Of a stretch of 9,620 nt of DNA, positions 6,490-9,620 are shown in pieces. Source of the DNA: Parvularculaceae bacterium (GTDB lineage Bacteria > Pseudomonadota > Alphaproteobacteria > Caulobacterales > Parvularculaceae). Below the pieces are notes generated by a model, which saw only the letters and a list, made by a program, of their open reading frames with translations, was not told the DNA's origin and did no database searches. Position 1 is the first letter of the stretch. The number at the start of each line of letters is the position of its first letter. The position numbers and the translations under genes are program-made. The stretch covers positions 1-9,620 of the forward strand of contig JALWRV010000005.1 in NCBI GenBank assembly GCA_027080545.1, read 5' to 3'.

Positions 6490-6533
6490 ACGGATCCATT
6501 ATTGGGGTGTACCAATTGTGGTATCTAATCCGT
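6490..6533. repeat. Interrupted inverted repeat upstream of the first membrane-protein gene
   Basis: ACGGAT (6490-6495) pairs with ATCCGT (6528-6533). Inside, CCATTATTGG (6496-6505) pairs with CCAATTGTGG (6512-6521) over eight of ten positions, with a 6-nt loop. A 6-nt bulge (TATCTA) sits on the 3' side. The element ends 31 bases before the ATG. No T-run follows, so it is not an evident terminator; it may be an operator or leader hairpin in the 129-bp gap. No clear promoter was found in that gap. Confidence 0.35.
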
Positions 6534-6564
6534 ATTTGTGGGGTTTTGAGGGGTAGGCGGGTTC

Positions 6565-7635
6565 ATGAAAATTTCAATCTACCGGTCTTTGACCGATGCT
6601 TTTGGATATGGTTGGCGACGTTATGATCGCGTGGCACGGATAGCATGGCTGCCTTTGTTCCTCATGTCTTTGGTTGGGTTTTTATTGCCCTATATTTATC
6701 TCACTGTCTTAACCGGTGCGCCCGTTACCATTGGCGATGTTTCCCCCCGTGAGGCTTTTGGGCTGCTGAACAAAAGCGCCCAGCTTTTATGGGAGCAACG
6801 CTATTGGGAAATGGTCGGTTTGCAAGCGGGCTTTACCATCGTCAATCTGTTTTTGCTCTCCACCTTTATGGTGCCGCTTTTGCGCAATGCCACTCGGGGG
6901 GTGACATTACCAAAAACTTCTTTTTCTTTACCATTTGGGTTTAAACATTTGCGCTTTTGGGGCGCGGCGCTGATTAGCGGCCTTGGGCTCTATTTTTTAT
7001 TGGTGATGCCGATGGATTATGCGGTCATTGCCATGAGTGATTATGTTGATGAGCTATTGGCGCAAAGTGTTTATGTGTTTCCCTTTGAAGACAGTTTGCA
7101 CACGGTTGAAGAGCAGCCTTTAGTGGAAAATCCCGGTCTTTGGCAGGCTATCCCGGGCTATATCCAGATTCCGTTTCAAATTGTGTTGGTTTATTTGGGG
7201 ATACGTCTATTTGCCTATCCGGTCTTTGTCACGGCCCATGAAAAAAGTGATGGCCACTCTGCCTTTGGTCAAGCGTGGCGTTTAACGAGGGGGCTGAATC
7301 TCATTCGCCTTCCCTTTGTGGCCTTTTTGCTGTTCGTTTTATTCAATGGCTTTCATTGGTTTGGCGTGGATATTTGGGGGTTGGGGGACATTCTCAACAA
7401 AATCATTTTTCCGTTTATTTTAACGGTAATCAATAGCGGGTTTGCGTTGGCCTATGAGTCTTCACGTATTACCGGCGAAGCGAACCAGGCTTCCGATATT
7501 GTGTTACCCATTTTTCAATGGATGTGGGCGTTTTTCCGCATCGGTCTCACTTTTGCCTATTTGATCCTGTTTTATGGTATTGTAATTGGCTTTAGTGCCA
7601 GCCTCTATCGCCAACAGGTGGCTGGCAAAGTGTAG
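6565..7635 (+). CDS. Polytopic inner-membrane protein of unknown function
   Basis: A 356-residue protein not recognised by family. AGGCGG just before the ATG, with GAGGGG a little further upstream, supports the start. A short basic N-terminus (GYGWRRYDRVAR, 14-25) is followed by about seven hydrophobic segments: 27-49, 83-104, 131-149, 195-222, 246-262, 278-297 and 322-345. A hydrophilic loop rich in Asp/Glu spans about 155-192. The segment from 213 to 250 (IRLFAYPVF..A.E then AFGQAWRLTRGLNLIRLP) resembles a motif in widespread poorly characterised bacterial membrane proteins (YciC/DUF975-like and the membrane domain attached to some glycerophosphodiesterases): membrane helix, acidic turn, S/AWRLTRG, membrane helix. 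That resemblance is an inference from memory. The next gene starts 65 bp downstream with no terminator between, so the two are probably one transcript. No catalytic motif is visible. Confidence 0.85.
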   Translation: MKISIYRSLTDAFGYGWRRYDRVARIAWLPLFLMSLVGFLLPYIYLTVLTGAPVTIGDVSPREAFGLLNKSAQLLWEQRYWEMVGLQAGFTIVNLFLLSTFMVPLLRNATRGVTLPKTSFSLPFGFKHLRFWGAALISGLGLYFLLVMPMDYAVIAMSDYVDELLAQSVYVFPFEDSLHTVEEQPLVENPGLWQAIPGYIQIPFQIVLVYLGIRLFAYPVFVTAHEKSDGHSAFGQAWRLTRGLNLIRLPFVAFLLFVLFNGFHWFGVDIWGLGDILNKIIFPFILTVINSGFALAYESSRITGEANQASDIVLPIFQWMWAFFRIGLTFAYLILFYGIVIGFSASLYRQQVAGKV

Positions 7636-7700
7636 GCTTCTGATGGATAGTAGCGGTCGCGCAAAGGGCGGTGGTTGCAAAAAAAGTGAAGGGTTAACCC

Positions 7701-8561
7701 ATGAGATCCAGCGCAATCAGTGCCGCGGTGGCGGCTCTTCTCGACGGGTTTCGTGATTTTCCCAGAGCGTGGGGTTTTGGCTTATTAAGCCCCTTATTTT
7801 TGGTGGTTTTTGCCTATGGGAGTGACTCTATCGCTGCCAGCATGACACCCCCTGAGGCGGCCTGGGCCATTGCCGCACGCCCTTTGGTTCAATTTCTGGT
7901 CTTGTCTTTCTTCCTGTTTTTCATCTTTGCACCCACCTATGTAGGCCTGTTGTTGGGAGAAAGACCGCGCTTGATGGCTATGATGCCCAATGGCAAAAGC
8001 CTTTTGTTTGCGGGGGCTTCTCTGATGCAGATGGTATCAGTGGGCGGGGCGGCTTTGGTGGGGTTTGGCCCGTTTATGTTGGCGCAGATGGGGCGGTCTG
8101 TGGACTATATTAGACAAACAAGTGCGCCGCTTGAAGGGGCCGGGCGGCTCTTTGGCTTTGACCTTGAGGCCATCCTCGACAAAATTCCTTTGCAGGATTT
8201 GGGCATCAGTCCACTGGTTCCGCTTTTGGTTGGCGGGTTCGTCTTTTTCTACTTAACAGCGAAGCTAGCTCTCTTGCCGCCGCTGGCTGTGGAGCGTGGG
8301 CAGCTTATGCCTGTGGCAGAAAGTTTTCGCAAAACCAAAGAGCGTTTGCTGGATATTATATTTGGTAGTTTTTTGCTCGCATTGGGGATGATGGTGGTTT
8401 TGCCAATTTTAATCATCCCCAGCTTCATTGCGGCGGCGCTGTTTGCCAAGCTCGGATATGATTTTTCTACCATTCTCGCGGGAACCCTGTTGTTTGCGGG
8501 GGTGGGGATTAGTTTTTTCACGATTTTGGCGTCCTATCACCGTCGCCTCTTAGTGGGGTAG
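7701..8561 (+). CDS. Second polytopic membrane protein of unknown function
   Basis: A 286-residue protein with a good ribosome binding site (GTGAAGGG, seven bases before ATG). Hydrophobic segments lie near 23-40, 62-86, 100-125, 168-188, 217-245 (long enough for one or two passes) and 256-278. A polar loop (about 127-165) separates the two halves. Residues 187-225 (AKLALLPPLAVERG then AESFRKTKERLLDIIFGSF) show the same layout as residues 213-260 of the preceding protein: helix ending R/K-L, a Pro, A.E, then an amphipathic A-E-S-F/W-R-x-T stretch before the next helix. The two may therefore be distant paralogues that work together in the membrane. The family was not recognised with certainty and no enzyme motif is seen. 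The gene ends 15 bp from the uvrA stop codon on the other strand. Confidence 0.88.
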   Translation: MRSSAISAAVAALLDGFRDFPRAWGFGLLSPLFLVVFAYGSDSIAASMTPPEAAWAIAARPLVQFLVLSFFLFFIFAPTYVGLLLGERPRLMAMMPNGKSLLFAGASLMQMVSVGGAALVGFGPFMLAQMGRSVDYIRQTSAPLEGAGRLFGFDLEAILDKIPLQDLGISPLVPLLVGGFVFFYLTAKLALLPPLAVERGQLMPVAESFRKTKERLLDIIFGSFLLALGMMVVLPILIIPSFIAAALFAKLGYDFSTILAGTLLFAGVGISFFTILASYHRRLLVG

Positions 8562-8576
8562 GGATGTGGGATAGGT

Positions 8577-9620
8577 TCACGCGCGTTTGCGTGACTTGGG
8601 AGTTGGGGTGGTTTTGCGTTTAGGTTTCCCCGTTGTGTTTTTAGACTTTGTGGACTTTTGTGGTGGCCGACTGGCGGTTATTTGCGCCCGGCTTATTTTC
8701 TTCGATGGCGTGCGGGTTTGTGCCTTTTGTCGCGCCAATAAGGGTTTTAGAAACTTCCCAGTATAGCTTTTGGCCACTTTTGCCACCTGTTCCGGCGTGC
8801 CTTCTGCAACGATTTGTCCGCCGCCATCGCCCCCTTCCGGGCCTAGATCAATTATCCAATCTGCCTGTTTGATGACATCGAGATTATGTTCGATGATGAT
8901 CATGCTATTGCCTTGGTCGACCAGTTCTTGCAGCACCTCCATCAGCTTGCGCACATCTTCAAAATGCAGCCCTGTGGTGGGCTCATCAAGAATATAGAGA
9001 GTGCGACCAGTGGCGCGCCGCGCCAGCTCTTTAGCAAGCTTGACCCGTTGGGCTTCGCCACCGGAAAGGGTGGTCGCCTGTTGGCCAATTTTGATATAGG
9101 AAAGACCGACCCGGTTTAGGGTTTCCAGCCTGTCAGCAATGGAGGGAACGGCCTTGAAAAACTTTGCTCCTTCTTCAACGGTCATATCGAGAATATCGGC
9201 GATGGATTTTTCTTTGAAGGTCACTTCCAATGTTTCGCGGTTATAGCGTTTGCCTTTGCAGCTGTCGCACGTGACATAAACATCGGGCAAGAAGTGCATT
9301 TCTATTTTAATTACCCCGTCGCCCTGACAGGCCTCGCAACGCCCCCCCTTAACATTGAAAGAAAACCGCCCCGGTGCATAGCCGCGGGCTTTGGCTTCTG
9401 GCAGGCCAGCAAACCATTCGCGAATAGGGGTGAAGGCGCCCGTATAGGTGGCGGGATTGGAGCGTGGGGTGCGGCCGATGGGGGATTGGTCAATATCAAT
9501 CACCTTGTCGATCAGTTCTAGGCCGTCAATGCGCTCATGTTGACCGGGAATGGTTTTGGCTTTCATCAAGCGCCGGGCCGCTGCTTTATAGAGGGTTTCA
9601 ATGGTCAGGGTGGATTTACC
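8577..9620 (-). CDS. uvrA: UvrABC excinuclease subunit A, C-terminal part; 5' end outside window
   Basis: UvrA is the damage-sensing ATPase that loads UvrB in nucleotide excision repair. The frame runs off the right edge, giving 347 visible residues of a protein usually about 940-970 long. It opens within the second Walker A motif (GKSTLTIETLY). It then shows SPIGRTPRSNPATYTG, the zinc finger CEAC-(19)-CDSC (about residues 95-121), the ABC signature LSGGEAQRVKLAKEL (185-199), Walker B LYILDEPTTGLH (208-219) and the switch histidine in IIIEHN (H245). After the conserved end (GKFLKPLL) comes an unusual tail of about 50 residues made of Lys, Arg, Pro, Thr and Ser with no acidic residue. The gene converges on the membrane-protein gene. 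No LexA-type operator could be examined because the promoter lies outside. Identity is certain. Confidence 0.98.
   Translation of the reverse strand, partial: GKSTLTIETLYKAAARRLMKAKTIPGQHERIDGLELIDKVIDIDQSPIGRTPRSNPATYTGAFTPIREWFAGLPEAKARGYAPGRFSFNVKGGRCEACQGDGVIKIEMHFLPDVYVTCDSCKGKRYNRETLEVTFKEKSIADILDMTVEEGAKFFKAVPSIADRLETLNRVGLSYIKIGQQATTLSGGEAQRVKLAKELARRATGRTLYILDEPTTGLHFEDVRKLMEVLQELVDQGNSMIIIEHNLDVIKQADWIIDLGPEGGDGGGQIVAEGTPEQVAKVAKSYTGKFLKPLLARQKAQTRTPSKKISRAQITASRPPQKSTKSKNTTGKPKRKTTPTPKSRKRA

Overview
The window looks like a chromosomal segment of a Gram-negative alphaproteobacterium. The evidence is an alphaproteobacterial-type UvrA, a large TonB-dependent outer-membrane receptor that needs an outer membrane, a small Sel1-like protein of a kind frequent in Alphaproteobacteria, and a base composition near half G+C by eye. 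Genus cannot be fixed from this sequence. No insertion sequence, phage gene, tRNA, rRNA or CRISPR array was seen.

Layout from left to right: (1) The 3' part of a membrane-protein gene resembling a family 39 (GT-C) glycosyltransferase, cut by the window edge, followed by a weak-stem terminator with a run of eight T. (2) A 96-residue Sel1-like protein. (3) About 700 bp with no convincing gene but an unusual density of palindromes and hairpins, ending in a putative sigma-70-type promoter. (4) A 960-residue TonB-dependent receptor with signal peptide, plug, barrel and five pairs of cysteines, closed by a very strong intrinsic terminator. (5) A cytoplasmic TPR-sulfotransferase fusion. (6) Two consecutive polytopic membrane proteins of unknown function that may be distant relatives of each other. 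(7) The C-terminal part of UvrA on the opposite strand, converging on the second membrane protein with 15 bp between the stop codons.

How they may work together: the receptor probably captures an unknown ligand at the cell surface and imports it with energy from TonB-ExbBD. Its codon choice (many GGT, CGT, CTG) differs from its neighbours and suggests high expression. The sulfotransferase is encoded just downstream on the same strand but beyond the terminator, so a functional link (sulfation of a ligand, a peptide or the receptor) is only a hypothesis. The two membrane proteins are probably co-transcribed. UvrA belongs to nucleotide excision repair and is an unrelated neighbour.

The best candidates for something undescribed are the hairpin-rich region before the receptor gene and the receptor/TPR-sulfotransferase pairing. 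Neither can be proved from sequence reading alone.
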